Shown here: in pieces, positions 1 through 6,735 of the stretch
How the letters are laid out: the number at the start of each line of letters is the position of its first letter
How positions within the stretch are numbered: position 1 is the first letter of the stretch
NCBI GenBank assembly: GCA_026982075.1
Contig: JALSHU010000014.1
Span: 1-32,595 of the forward strand
DNA: 32,595 nt
Direction of reading: 5' to 3'
Source of the DNA: Sulfurovum sp.
GTDB taxonomy: Bacteria; Campylobacterota; Campylobacteria; Campylobacterales; Sulfurovaceae
Notes under the pieces: model-generated
What the model saw: only the letters and a program-made list of their open reading frames with translations
What the model was told of the DNA's origin: nothing
Databases searched by the model: none
Position numbers and translations under genes: made by a program

Positions 1-120
1 CGTTCTACAGTTTGTTTAAAGTTAAAAGAGAGTGGGGCATGGGTATATGCGTATATTTTTATATGATTCATAAGAGGGATTATAGCAGAGTTTGTATAGG
101 CATGTACCTATACGTGCATT
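1..120. other. left-edge intergenic stretch, no gene seen
   Basis: No convincing coding frame runs through this stretch. It lies downstream of the dodecin gene, which is on the minus strand. The only structure I see is a 7-bp inverted repeat, GTATAGG-CATGTA-CCTATAC, at 94-113. It could be a weak terminator, but the T-run after it on the plus strand is broken (ATTTTATTT) and there is none on the minus strand. Confidence 0.4.
94..113. repeat. 7-bp inverted repeat downstream of dodecin
   Basis: The arms GTATAGG and CCTATAC are perfect complements around a 6-nt spacer. The repeat begins a few bases beyond the dodecin stop codon. It may be a weak transcription terminator or a protein-binding palindrome, and the sequence does not decide between them. 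Confidence 0.35.
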
Positions 121-324
121 TTATTTAATTAAAAATGAAATCTTTGCATTGATTCTGTATTTGACGATTTTATCACCGTCTACTTTGGCAGACATATTAG
201 TAATATTAATACCTTTAATACCTTTGACACTTTTGCTTGCTGCTTTTACAGCATTTGCTGCTGCATCTTCCCATGACTTTTCAGACTGCGCTAGAACTTC
301 GATAACTTTTACTACTTTTGACAT
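121..324 (-). CDS. dodecin family flavin-binding protein
   Basis: Dodecins are ~70-residue cytosolic proteins that assemble into hollow dodecamers and bind flavins (or CoA), acting as a flavin buffer. This 67-residue product has the family's usual length. Its N-terminal strand (SKVVKVIEVLAQSEKSWEDA) carries the characteristic serine-tryptophan turn with Trp18, the residue that stacks on the flavin in characterised members. It ends with the family's final strand, ending YRINAKISFLIK. The start is backed by an AAGGAA ribosome site 5 nt upstream of the ATG. It lies 57 nt downstream of the TauE/SafE-like gene on the same strand and may be co-transcribed with it. The plus-strand ORF at 92-349 is its antisense shadow. 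Confidence 0.9.
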   Translation of the reverse strand: MSKVVKVIEVLAQSEKSWEDAAANAVKAASKSVKGIKGINITNMSAKVDGDKIVKYRINAKISFLIK

Positions 325-381
325 ATCATTTCCTTTCTACATTATATAGTTAGATGATAGTTAAAAAATGTGTATGAAGGA

Positions 382-1170
382 TTAACCACATTTCCCCGGA
401 GCACATTTCATTCCATTGAATTTACCAGTCATTGGGCCTTCTTGGATACTGCTTTCATGCATTTTATCCATCATGGCTTTCATCTCTTCTGGATAGGCTA
501 CAAAATTGTAGCCTTTATAGAGGGTAATGACACCATAGAGAATGACAAGAAGTGCGGCAAGTTTCATCATAATACCACGTAGATTTCCTTTTTGAAGAAA
601 TTTGGTGAGGAAGCCTAAAAAGAAAAGAGCAGGGATGGTAGCTAAACCAAAAGTAGCCATCACCAATGCACCACCTAAAGGTGTGGCTGTACTTGCAGCA
701 AATATAGCAAAGGAGTAGACAAGTCCACAAGGGATAATACCATTAAGCATACCAAGCAGAAAAAAACTTGCATAACTCTTGTTTGTAATAAGTTTTCTAA
801 AACTCTTTTGGTACCAGCTATATTTGGATATGGACAATTCTGATGAGTTTAAGAACTTTAAATTGCCCAGAAGTGAAAGCCCTGCTAAAATCATCAGAAT
901 ACCTGTCAAAAGAAAGAGTAGCCCTTTGGTTGTAGGCGTAAAAGCGATAACCTTGCCAATAGTACCAAAAATAGTACCCAAGATAGTATATGTGGCAACA
1001 CGTCCAAAATTATATGCCAAATGGGCTGATACTTGGTGAGCGTAGCTGGATTTTTGATTGATTTTATTCGATGTATACGCTACAACGATACCACCACACA
1101 TACCTATACAATGTCCAACACTCCCTAAAAAAGCAGTTGTTAGTATAATGACTAGATCTATATTCCCCAT
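382..1170 (-). CDS. TauE/SafE-like (DsbD_2 family) membrane protein with C-terminal MKCxxGKC tag
   Basis: This is a polytopic inner-membrane protein of the sulfite-exporter TauE/SafE / cytochrome-biogenesis DsbD_2 type. Members often lie near cytochrome oxidase or copper genes and are thought to move metal or reductant. About six hydrophobic segments are visible. The first holds the family signature GHCIGMCGG with its paired cysteines; a later one holds GIIPCGLVY. The C-terminus is rich in Met and His (EEMKAMMDKMHES) and ends in MKCAPGKCG, a tag shared with CusB and the lipoprotein of the Cus operon in this window. The longest frame starts at 1185. I prefer the ATG at 1170 because AAGGAA sits 6 nt upstream of it. 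The exact substrate cannot be read from sequence; copper delivery is an inference. Confidence 0.8.
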   Translation of the reverse strand: MGNIDLVIILTTAFLGSVGHCIGMCGGIVVAYTSNKINQKSSYAHQVSAHLAYNFGRVATYTILGTIFGTIGKVIAFTPTTKGLLFLLTGILMILAGLSLLGNLKFLNSSELSISKYSWYQKSFRKLITNKSYASFFLLGMLNGIIPCGLVYSFAIFAASTATPLGGALVMATFGLATIPALFFLGFLTKFLQKGNLRGIMMKLAALLVILYGVITLYKGYNFVAYPEEMKAMMDKMHESSIQEGPMTGKFNGMKCAPGKCG

Positions 1171-1205
1171 ACGCATTTCCTTCATTTTTTTACCTAGGAA
1201 AAACT

Positions 1206-1234
1206 ATAGTATAATTTTGTTAAAATAGTGTTAA
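1206..1234 (-). promoter_or_regulatory. putative sigma70 promoter for the TauE/SafE-like gene
   Basis: On the minus strand, TTAACA is followed 17 nt later by TACTAT, 36 nt upstream of the chosen start codon. The match is fair, but the region is very AT-rich. A plus-strand TATAAT at 1210-1215 overlaps it and could serve the divergent TerB-like gene. Confidence 0.35.
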
Positions 1235-1254
1235 TTGTAATTCAAGGATAGTGA

Positions 1255-1701
1255 GTGTTTAAAAATCTGAAGCATACCATAAGAAAAATGTTTAGGGAGT
1301 TTTTGGTGTATCACCACAGCTCTATGGAGTATAGAGCAAAAATATTGACACTCATGGTTTCAGCCAATGGTGAAATTTGCGAATGTGAAAAACAAAAAAT
1401 GAAAGATATCGCTTATAGTATTTATGGAGAAGATCATGAGAGAGCTGAACTGCTGATAGATACAGTAAATGAGTATCATGAAAAGATTGTTACCAATAAT
1501 GGACTTGATTTTGAACATTTGATTCAACTGGTAGCAAAAGAGACAAAAGAGAATAAGCGTTTTGCTCAAAAGATTGATATTGGGTTATTAAGTTCATTTA
1601 AAGAGTGTATAGATGAAGAGGTAGAAGAAGATGTTTTATTTCATGAACGCCTTTTAGAATTTCTTCAAGATCTTAAAAATGAGTATGGAGAGGCTGCTTA
1701 A
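1255..1701 (+). CDS. TerB-like helical protein
   Basis: This predicted cytosolic, all-helical protein of 148 residues resembles the TerB/DjlA N-terminal fold (tellurite-resistance TerB family). The recognisable part is residues ~28-70, where LTLMVSANGEICECEKQKM matches the acidic, possibly metal-binding turn of the family. The second half is acidic (EEVEEDVLFHERLLEF). The start is GTG, preceded by AAGGA 6 nt upstream; no ATG lies nearby in frame. Two bases separate its stop from the acylphosphatase start, so the two are co-translated. No tellurite-resistance operon surrounds it, so a role in tellurite resistance is not implied. The family call is moderate, because TerB-like sequences are divergent. 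Confidence 0.65.
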   Translation: MFKNLKHTIRKMFREFLVYHHSSMEYRAKILTLMVSANGEICECEKQKMKDIAYSIYGEDHERAELLIDTVNEYHEKIVTNNGLDFEHLIQLVAKETKENKRFAQKIDIGLLSSFKECIDEEVEEDVLFHERLLEFLQDLKNEYGEAA

Positions 1702-1703
1702 TT

Positions 1704-1979
1704 ATGGAATGGTATAGATTTATAATTTTAGGAAAAGTACAAGGTGTGTTTTATAGAAAGTTTGTTTCTCAGGCACTGATGAGAAAGCAGTTTAAAGGGT
1801 ACATTAAAAACCTTGATAATGGTAGTGTAGAAGTTGTATCCGAAGTGTTTGATGATGATTTTGATACCTTTATCTCTATACTTAGAGAGGGATCACCTTT
1901 AAGCAGTGTAGAGGAAGTAAAATATGATATTATAGACGATGCACAGTTTAATACAGATGGGTTTGAGATAAGGTATTAA
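1704..1979 (+). CDS. acyP: acylphosphatase
   Basis: Acylphosphatase hydrolyses carboxyl-phosphate bonds in small metabolites such as acetyl phosphate and carbamoyl phosphate. This 91-residue protein has the standard length. It has the phosphate-binding loop GKVQGVFYRKF (residues 10-20), with the catalytic Arg18, and GYIKNLDNGSVEVV with the catalytic Asn near residue 36. Both hallmark motifs are intact. It starts two bases after the TerB-like stop, indicating co-transcription. The C-terminus, ending FEIRY, matches the usual aromatic-Arg-Tyr finish of the family. Confidence is high. Confidence 0.93.
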   Translation: MEWYRFIILGKVQGVFYRKFVSQALMRKQFKGYIKNLDNGSVEVVSEVFDDDFDTFISILREGSPLSSVEEVKYDIIDDAQFNTDGFEIRY

Positions 1980-2014
1980 TGCTATATTGTAAAAAAAAGT
2001 GAGGAGACAATAGT

Positions 2015-2215
2015 ATGAGTTCAGGATGGGGATGCCAGTTTATGGGGACAAAAGGAGAGGATACAGAGTGGTGTCTAAAGCTACATCATCATTGTGAGCC
2101 TGGATGTAAAGGATGTATTATCGCAGGGAAAGTAGCATTTTCACAACCCAATATCTCTGAAGAACAAGAGAAAAAAGTGAAGCATAGGTCAGACAATCCC
2201 CTAGAGGGAAGATAG
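2015..2215 (+). CDS. small Cys/His-rich protein of unknown function
   Basis: I do not recognise this 66-residue protein by name. It has five cysteines within its first 34 residues (CQFM, WCLK, HHHCEPGCKGC) and three consecutive histidines, a pattern suited to binding zinc, iron or copper. The last ~25 residues are charged and look disordered (SEEQEKKVKHRSDNPLEGR). It has no signal peptide and no membrane segment. A strong ribosome site, GAGGAG, stands 8 nt before the ATG, which supports it as a real gene despite its size. It follows acyP by 35 nt and converges on msrA, with only 2 nt between the stops. Metal binding is inferred from composition only. Confidence 0.7.
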   Translation: MSSGWGCQFMGTKGEDTEWCLKLHHHCEPGCKGCIIAGKVAFSQPNISEEQEKKVKHRSDNPLEGR

Positions 2216-2217
2216 CG

Positions 2218-2745
2218 TTATGACATCTCTTTGGCAAATTTTTCTTTTAGTTTTGCCAACTTTGGGGGTATCACAGCATTACAGTATCCCTGCATAGGGT
2301 TTTGTCTATAATAATCTTGATGATAAGATTCTGCTTTGTAGTAACAGTCTAAAGGTTCAATAGTAGTGACTATGGGGTCAGTGTAGTCTGTTTGTGCTGC
2401 TTCCCTAGCTTTTAGGGCAGCTTCTTTTGTTTCTTCATCAGTATAGAGTATAGTTGATCGATACTGTGTACCTCTGTCAGCCCCTTGTTGGTTAAGTGTG
2501 GTGGGGTTATGTACTACAAAGAAAATATCTAAGAGAGTGTCTACAGTAATGATACTATCATCATAAGTGATTTTGATTACTTCAGCATGTCCTGTTTCTC
2601 CTGTACATATCTGTGTATAGGTCGGGTTGAGTGTTTGCCCGTTTGCATATCCACTTTCAACATCACTGACTCCTTTGAGTGTTTCAAAAACTGCTTCTGT
2701 ACACCAAAAACATCCACCACCTACTATGAGTTCTTTTATTGCCAT
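2218..2745 (-). CDS. msrA: peptide-methionine (S)-S-oxide reductase
   Basis: MsrA reduces the S epimer of methionine sulfoxide in proteins, using thioredoxin as electron donor. The 175-residue product contains the catalytic signature GGGCFWCTEAVFE (residues 9-21) with the nucleophilic Cys12, followed by SGYANG and, further on, GHAEVIKITYD. The mid-protein segment HNPTTLNQQGADRGTQYRS is the standard substrate-pocket region. No MsrB domain is fused. The start has a good AAAGGA ribosome site. It is divergent from trxC, the thioredoxin gene, across about 100 nt, a sensible pairing because thioredoxin recycles MsrA. Confidence 0.96.
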   Translation of the reverse strand: MAIKELIVGGGCFWCTEAVFETLKGVSDVESGYANGQTLNPTYTQICTGETGHAEVIKITYDDSIITVDTLLDIFFVVHNPTTLNQQGADRGTQYRSTILYTDEETKEAALKAREAAQTDYTDPIVTTIEPLDCYYKAESYHQDYYRQNPMQGYCNAVIPPKLAKLKEKFAKEMS

Positions 2746-2792
2746 ATGTTTTCCTTTGTTTTTAAGATTATTAAATAAGTATTTACTTTCTT

Positions 2793-2801
2793 TGCTATAA
2801 T
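2793..2801 (+). promoter_or_regulatory. extended -10 promoter for trxC
   Basis: TGCTATAAT matches the extended -10 element (TGnTATAAT) that dominates Campylobacterota promoters, which usually lack a clear -35 box. It is 43 nt upstream of the trxC start and gives an ordinary leader of ~35 nt. Confidence 0.55.
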
Positions 2802-2844
2802 AGCTAAACTATTAAAAAATAATCTAAACTATAGGAGTTTCTCT

Positions 2845-3273
2845 ATGAATGTAAATGTAGTATGTCCACATTGTCTTAAAGTTAATCGTATACCTAAAAA
2901 AGAATCCTATGCTAAGGCAAACTGTGGCGAGTGTAAAGGATCTCTTCTAGAGAGTAAACCCCTTAGTGCAAATGCAAACATTTTAGCCAACTATATTGCT
3001 AATTCAGAGTTGCCAGTGATAGTAGATTTTTGGGCACCTTGGTGTGGGCCATGTTTACAGATGGCACCCCATTTTGAAAAAGCTGCGCTCGCAATGCCCC
3101 TTGAAGCACAATTTTTGAAAATCAATAATGATGATGAACAAACCTTGGGTTCTACGTATCGTATAGCGAGTATCCCCACAGTGCTTGCTTTTAAAGATGG
3201 AAAAGAAGTAGGTAGATTCTCTGGAGCACGTGACAGTACACAAATAGAAGACTGGGTTAGGCAGTATGTGTAG
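2845..3273 (+). CDS. trxC: thioredoxin 2 (zinc-ribbon thioredoxin)
   Basis: This is a cytosolic disulfide reductase of the TrxC type. The N-terminus has a zinc ribbon made of C7-P-H-C10 and C27-G-E-C30, the feature that separates TrxC from TrxA. The thioredoxin domain follows from about residue 45, with the active site WCGPC (Cys67/Cys70) after VIVDFWAP, and the cis-proline loop IASIPTVLAF. At 142 residues it has the usual TrxC length. The ribosome site AGGAG precedes the ATG. Its stop codon is followed immediately by the ATG of the response-regulator gene with no spacer, so the thioredoxin and the two-component system share a transcript. Confidence 0.93.
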   Translation: MNVNVVCPHCLKVNRIPKKESYAKANCGECKGSLLESKPLSANANILANYIANSELPVIVDFWAPWCGPCLQMAPHFEKAALAMPLEAQFLKINNDDEQTLGSTYRIASIPTVLAFKDGKEVGRFSGARDSTQIEDWVRQYV

Positions 3274-3945
3274 ATGGGAAGTATATTATTATTAGAAGAT
3301 GATGTAAACCTTAATGAGACAGTCACTGAGTTTTTGGAAGATGAAGGGCATACTGTCATCTCTGTATATGATGGATATGAAGCACAGGAAAAACTATATG
3401 AGAGCAAGTATGATTTGTTGCTTTTAGATGTAAACACCCCAGGTATCAATGGTTTTGACTTACTTAAACAAGCAAGAGAAAGTGATGTTTTGGCACCTGC
3501 GATTTTTATTACTTCTTTAGATTCTGTGGAGGATTTGGAAAAAGGGTTTGAGAGTGGTTGTGATGACTATATACGTAAACCTTTTGTACTTAAAGAACTT
3601 AAAATTAGAGTTGAGACTCTTTTAAAACGTGGTTTTTTTCATAAATCTAAAGAGATGATTCAAATCTCAGATAGGATTTCCTACCATATAGAAAATAATG
3701 AAATCATTGTTGAGGATAAGACAATCACACTGGGGCATAAAGAGTCCAAACTTTTGAAGTTATTTATGAAAAATGATGGTACTGTCATAGCACATGAACG
3801 TATTTATGAACATTTGTGGGATTATGATGAAGAGCCAAGTGATACTGCACTTCGTACATATATTAAAAATTTACGTAAAATTATAGGCAAGGAAAAAATT
3901 GTTAGTATCAAAAAACAAGGCTATAAATTCTCTTCTAAAGAGTGA
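3274..3945 (+). CDS. OmpR-family response regulator
   Basis: This is a DNA-binding response regulator of 223 residues. The receiver domain (1-~115) shows the acidic pair Glu8/Asp9-Asp10, the phospho-acceptor Asp52 in LLLLDVNTPGINGFDL, a switch Ser/Thr in FITSLDS, and the conserved Lys in DDYIRKPF. The C-terminal winged-helix domain (~130-223) has LGHKESKLLKLF and the wing signature SDTALRTYIKNLRKIIG. It begins right after the trxC stop and overlaps the kinase gene by 47 nt. The target genes are unknown; the cytochrome and cysteine-protein genes downstream are the obvious candidates by position. Confidence 0.93.
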   Translation: MGSILLLEDDVNLNETVTEFLEDEGHTVISVYDGYEAQEKLYESKYDLLLLDVNTPGINGFDLLKQARESDVLAPAIFITSLDSVEDLEKGFESGCDDYIRKPFVLKELKIRVETLLKRGFFHKSKEMIQISDRISYHIENNEIIVEDKTITLGHKESKLLKLFMKNDGTVIAHERIYEHLWDYDEEPSDTALRTYIKNLRKIIGKEKIVSIKKQGYKFSSKE

Positions 3946-5086
3946 GAAGAAGTCACTTTTTAGATTTTTAACACTTTATGTAGCGATGATTGTATTTATG
4001 ATACTATTGCTTTGCGCTTATTATTATCAAACGCAAGAAAAACTCATGCTTTCATCCCAAAGAGCTACACTTTTTAAATATGCGTTTATTCATGCAAAAA
4101 GATTAAAAGTTTTACATCATTTTTTTGATGAGAGAGTAAAATATCCTAGAGATCCCCGTTTCAAATCTGCTATATATGATGTAGAGTACAAAGAGATTTT
4201 TTCTTTATTGGAAAATAAAAATATACGCTTTGATAAAGAAATATATATCGTAGATAATCATATACATTTTTTAAAAAGTTTAGATGACTATTATTTAGGT
4301 ACAAAATATATTGTGATAGAAGTACTAGATGATGGTATATGGAGAGAAATTATATGGAAAAACATTATAGGCTATGGGATTATTGCTTTTTTTGTTTTTC
4401 TTCTTTTTGGACTCTATCTTGCAAAACTTTTCTTAAAACCCATGCGTGATTCTATCGTCTTGCTTGATAGGTTTATTAAAGATACAACACACGAACTTAA
4501 TACCCCTTTATCTGCCATCTTAGCCAATATAGAGATGATGGATACCGACGTAATGGTAGAGAAAAACAGATCAAAACTCAAGCGTATCAATATCGCCGCA
4601 AAAACTGTATCCATCCTTTATAAAGACTTAACGTATCTTACCCTTGAACAGGAAAAAGAAAACCATGATGAAATGATAGATCTAAAAGCTTTAATAAAAA
4701 ATAGAACTGAATATTTTGATATCTTAGTACAATCCAAACAATTGGAATATAAGTTAGATTTAGAAGAAGCTACAATGTTTGTGGATAAGCGAAAATTTAC
4801 CAGAGTGATTGATAATTTGATTTCTAATGCCATTAAATACAATAAGCGAGCTGGCTTACTCATTATCACATTGCGTCCAGGTGAACTGGCTATTGCGGAT
4901 ACAGGTATTGGTATAGAAGAGAATCAGATACCTTTTATTTTTGATCGCTATATACGGTTTAATCAGAGTGAAGGAGGCTTTGGTGTGGGGTTAAGTATAG
5001 TGAAAAAAATTCTTGATGAATATAATATTAAAATTGACATTATTTCGAAAGTAAATAAAGGAACAAAAATGGTGTTGAAATGGTAA
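3899..5086 (+). CDS. membrane sensor histidine kinase
   Basis: This partners the preceding response regulator. It has two membrane helices (~21-43 and ~155-176) flanking a ~110-residue periplasmic sensor segment with no recognisable domain. Next comes a HisKA dimerisation helix with the phosphorylated His198 in DTTHELNTPLSAI. The ATPase domain follows, with N box NLISNAIKYN, G1 box IADTGIGI and G2 box GFGVGLSIV. There is no clear HAMP domain. The start is probably the TTG at 3899, because AAGGA lies 5 nt upstream; the next ATG (3986) would cut the first membrane helix. That gives a long overlap with the regulator gene. The signal it senses cannot be read; metal or redox stress is a guess from the neighbours. 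Confidence 0.9.
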   Translation: MLVSKNKAINSLLKSEKKSLFRFLTLYVAMIVFMILLLCAYYYQTQEKLMLSSQRATLFKYAFIHAKRLKVLHHFFDERVKYPRDPRFKSAIYDVEYKEIFSLLENKNIRFDKEIYIVDNHIHFLKSLDDYYLGTKYIVIEVLDDGIWREIIWKNIIGYGIIAFFVFLLFGLYLAKLFLKPMRDSIVLLDRFIKDTTHELNTPLSAILANIEMMDTDVMVEKNRSKLKRINIAAKTVSILYKDLTYLTLEQEKENHDEMIDLKALIKNRTEYFDILVQSKQLEYKLDLEEATMFVDKRKFTRVIDNLISNAIKYNKRAGLLIITLRPGELAIADTGIGIEENQIPFIFDRYIRFNQSEGGFGVGLSIVKKILDEYNIKIDIISKVNKGTKMVLKW

Positions 5087-5412
5087 GATCGTTACTATTG
5101 GTATCCTTATTGACCTGTGGCTTATATGCACAAGATGCATTTACTAGAAACTGCGTAGCATGTCATCAAACATTACCTGCAACACTACAGGAAATGTTTA
5201 AACGTTATTTACTCATATACAGTAGTGAAACCAATATGAAAGCAGGGATAAAACATTATTTGCGTTACCCCTCTAAAGATATTTCTGCAATGTCTGACTT
5301 ATTTGTAGACACTTATGGTATCAAAAAGAAAAGTATTTTGAGCGAAAAGGAACTAGATGATGCAGTGGATATCTACTGGGATAAATATAAGGTATTTGGT
5401 AAACTCAAATAG
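5080..5412 (+). CDS. small periplasmic c-type cytochrome (single CxxCH)
   Basis: The protein has a cleavable signal peptide (residues 1-~17, ending GLYAQ) and a single heme c attachment site, CVACH (25-29), close to the mature N-terminus. The rest (~80 residues) is charged and helical and does not look like ordinary class I cytochrome c; the second heme ligand is not obvious, although a Met (AMSDLF) is available. The ATG overlaps the end of the histidine kinase gene by 7 nt, so it is translationally coupled to the sensor. This suggests a job linked to that sensor, such as a redox or ligand-binding partner. That link is inferred from position only. Confidence 0.75.
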   Translation: MVRSLLLVSLLTCGLYAQDAFTRNCVACHQTLPATLQEMFKRYLLIYSSETNMKAGIKHYLRYPSKDISAMSDLFVDTYGIKKKSILSEKELDDAVDIYWDKYKVFGKLK

Positions 5413-5432
5413 ATATTTTGACATTTTTGGGT

Positions 5433-5438
5433 TATAAT
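5433..5438 (+). promoter_or_regulatory. candidate -10 box upstream of the first cysteine paralog
   Basis: TATAAT lies in the 66-nt gap after the mini-cytochrome gene and 41 nt before the next start. An upstream TTGACA is only 9 nt away, too close to act as its -35 box. Support is therefore limited to the -10 match. Confidence 0.35.
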
Positions 5439-5478
5439 CCATGACATGAGTTAAAAACCATATAAAAGGTAGTAGGAT

Positions 5479-5799
5479 ATGAAAAGAATAATGAGTATAT
5501 TAGCCTTGGTTGTGTGCATAATGGTTAGCGTGCCTGTGACTGCTGAAGCGGGAGCAAAAAAAGGTCAAAAAATTTTTAAAAAGAAGTTTCGGAAAAAGTG
5601 TGGATTTTCTGGAGTGCGTTTTGCAAGACATCATACGCAAGGAGAGTGGGAAGAGATTTATGATGATGATAGATTTCCTGAAGAAGCCAAAAAGATTTGT
5701 CCACGCTTAAAAGTAAATAAGATTAAAGAAAGCTGGTGGGAACATGTGTATGAATTTTCATATATCTATGCAAAAGATGGAAAAATACCAAAATGTTAA
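5479..5799 (+). CDS. secreted three-cysteine protein, paralog 1 of 3
   Basis: This 106-residue protein has a signal peptide (about 1-25, ending VTAEAG) and a mature part of ~80 residues. It belongs with the genes at 5914 and 6736. All three begin KKGQKIF/Y or NKGQKIF, continue with KCGFSG or a near variant, then a QxEWExI segment, an (I/L)CP motif, an aromatic helix and a terminal Cys. Cysteines 41, 74 and 106 are invariant among the three. The opening resembles a class I cytochrome c (KGQKIFxKK...C), but there is no CxxCH. I cannot name the family with certainty. It is likely periplasmic and may form a disulfide or bind metal. This copy is the most basic and has the most divergent tail (DGKIPKC). 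Confidence 0.8.
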   Translation: MKRIMSILALVVCIMVSVPVTAEAGAKKGQKIFKKKFRKKCGFSGVRFARHHTQGEWEEIYDDDRFPEEAKKICPRLKVNKIKESWWEHVYEFSYIYAKDGKIPKC

Positions 5800-5913
5800 T
5801 ACTATAGTGTTTAGATAAATAGATATGGATAATATGATTAAAGGATTGGTTTTTTCACAATAAATTCACAATTCCTAGTTATCATTTAATTATCAAAAAC
5901 ATAAGGATGACAT

Positions 5914-6228
5914 ATGAATAAAATAACAAAATTAACGGTTTCTACATTACTTGGTTTAGCAGTTCTATCGACAACAGCTACAGCCGATGTTAAAAAAGGG
6001 CAAAAGATTTATCTTAAAAAGCTCAAAGCCAAGTGTGGTTTTTCTGGCGCAAAATTTGCACATAAACATACTCAAGATGAGTGGGAAGCGATAAAAGAAG
6101 CTGGAAAATTTGGAGAAGAAGTCACAAAAATCTGTCCTAAAGCAACACTCAAACCTAAATATGAAAACGATGTTTATGATTTTGCGTATGAGTATGCTAA
6201 AGATTCAGGAAATGTACCTTCTTGTTAA
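5914..6228 (+). CDS. secreted three-cysteine protein, paralog 2 of 3
   Basis: This is the middle member of the paralog family described at 5479, with 104 residues and a clear signal peptide ending TATADV. Shared landmarks are KKGQKIYLKKLK, CGFSGAKFA (Cys41), HTQDEWEAI, KICP (Cys74) and the C-terminal AYEYAKDSGNVPSC (Cys104). It is the closest to a consensus of the three. Histidines at ~50-52 (AHKHTQ) are shared in part with paralog 1 but replaced in paralog 3. A ribosome site (ATAAGGATGAC) precedes the ATG. A 114-nt spacer separates it from paralog 1 and a strong hairpin follows it, so it may have its own transcript. The function is unknown. Confidence 0.8.
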   Translation: MNKITKLTVSTLLGLAVLSTTATADVKKGQKIYLKKLKAKCGFSGAKFAHKHTQDEWEAIKEAGKFGEEVTKICPKATLKPKYENDVYDFAYEYAKDSGNVPSC

Positions 6229-6246
6229 GGTATCTCTTTTAAGTGC

Positions 6247-6276
6247 TTAAATAATATACTTGAGTATCTTATTTAA
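6247..6276. repeat. 14-bp inverted repeat with 2-nt loop between paralog 2 and cytochrome c
   Basis: TTAAATAATATACT and AGTATCTTATTTAA pair at 13 of 14 positions around TG. No T-run follows, so it is not a standard intrinsic terminator. It ends 12 nt before a TGTTATAAT -10 element, a place where a regulator site or mRNA-processing hairpin would make sense. Confidence 0.5.
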
Positions 6277-6285
6277 CCTTGCTAA

Positions 6286-6294
6286 TGTTATAAT
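6286..6294 (+). promoter_or_regulatory. extended -10 promoter for the cytochrome c553-like gene
   Basis: TGTTATAAT is an extended -10 match 31 nt before the ATG, leaving a short normal leader with an AAAGGA ribosome site. Confidence 0.5.
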
Positions 6295-6324
6295 ACAAAA
6301 CAATTTAAACTAAAAGGAATTAAT

Positions 6325-6621
6325 ATGAAAAAATTTGCTATTGCTATGTTATTTGGAGCTACTACACTACTTATGGCTGATGGAGCTGCTGCCTTTGCTA
6401 AATGTGTTGGCTGTCATGGAGCAAACGGAGAAAAAGCTGCACTTGGAAAATCTGCAATTATCACAGGTCAAGATGCTGCTAAAACAGTAGAACAACTAAA
6501 TGGCTATAAAGCAGGTACACTTAATCAACACGGTATGGGTGCCCTTATGAAAGGTCAAGTAGCTTCTATGGATGACGCTGCTATTAAAGCTGTAGCTGAT
6601 TATATCGCTGCAATGAAATAA
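6325..6621 (+). CDS. cytochrome c553-like class I cytochrome c
   Basis: This is a small periplasmic electron carrier. The signal peptide covers residues 1-~18 (LLMADG). The heme site CVGCH (27-31) is followed by GANGEKAALGKS, typical of the c553/c555 group. The sixth-ligand Met is probably in HGMGALMKG or VASMDD, and the C-terminal helix AIKAVADYIAAMK is classic. Its 98 residues match monoheme c553 carriers that feed cytochrome oxidase in Campylobacterota. It lies among the three cysteine paralogs but is not homologous to them along its full length. A perfect terminator follows. Confidence 0.93.
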   Translation: MKKFAIAMLFGATTLLMADGAAAFAKCVGCHGANGEKAALGKSAIITGQDAAKTVEQLNGYKAGTLNQHGMGALMKGQVASMDDAAIKAVADYIAAMK

Positions 6622-6638
6622 GACTTTTTTATATTTGA

Positions 6639-6674
6639 GGGTACAAGACTTTATGTCTTGTACCCTTTTTTTTT
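6639..6674 (+). terminator. rho-independent terminator after cytochrome c553
   Basis: GGGTACAAGAC and GTCTTGTACCC form a perfect 11-bp stem around TTTAT, followed at once by nine T residues. It is the cleanest intrinsic terminator in the window. It separates the cytochrome gene from paralog 3. Confidence 0.95.
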
Positions 6675-6735
6675 GCTTAAAATAAATAGGATACACTTTT
6701 TAGACAGCTTTGAATGAAATATTAAAAGGAATAAA

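Noticed and set aside
92-349. 85-residue plus-strand ORF
   Set aside because: It is the antisense of dodecin, which has clear family motifs and a ribosome site.
515-730. 71-residue minus-strand ORF with many aromatic residues and cysteines
   Set aside because: It is an alternative frame inside the TauE/SafE-like gene; the Cys content is a by-product of the frame.
2991-3449. 152-residue minus-strand ORF
   Set aside because: It covers trxC and the response regulator in antisense; both plus-strand genes are firmly identified.
5418-5438. TTGACA followed by TATAAT as a full promoter
   Set aside because: The spacing is 9 nt, far short of the 16-18 nt needed; only the -10 box was kept as a candidate.
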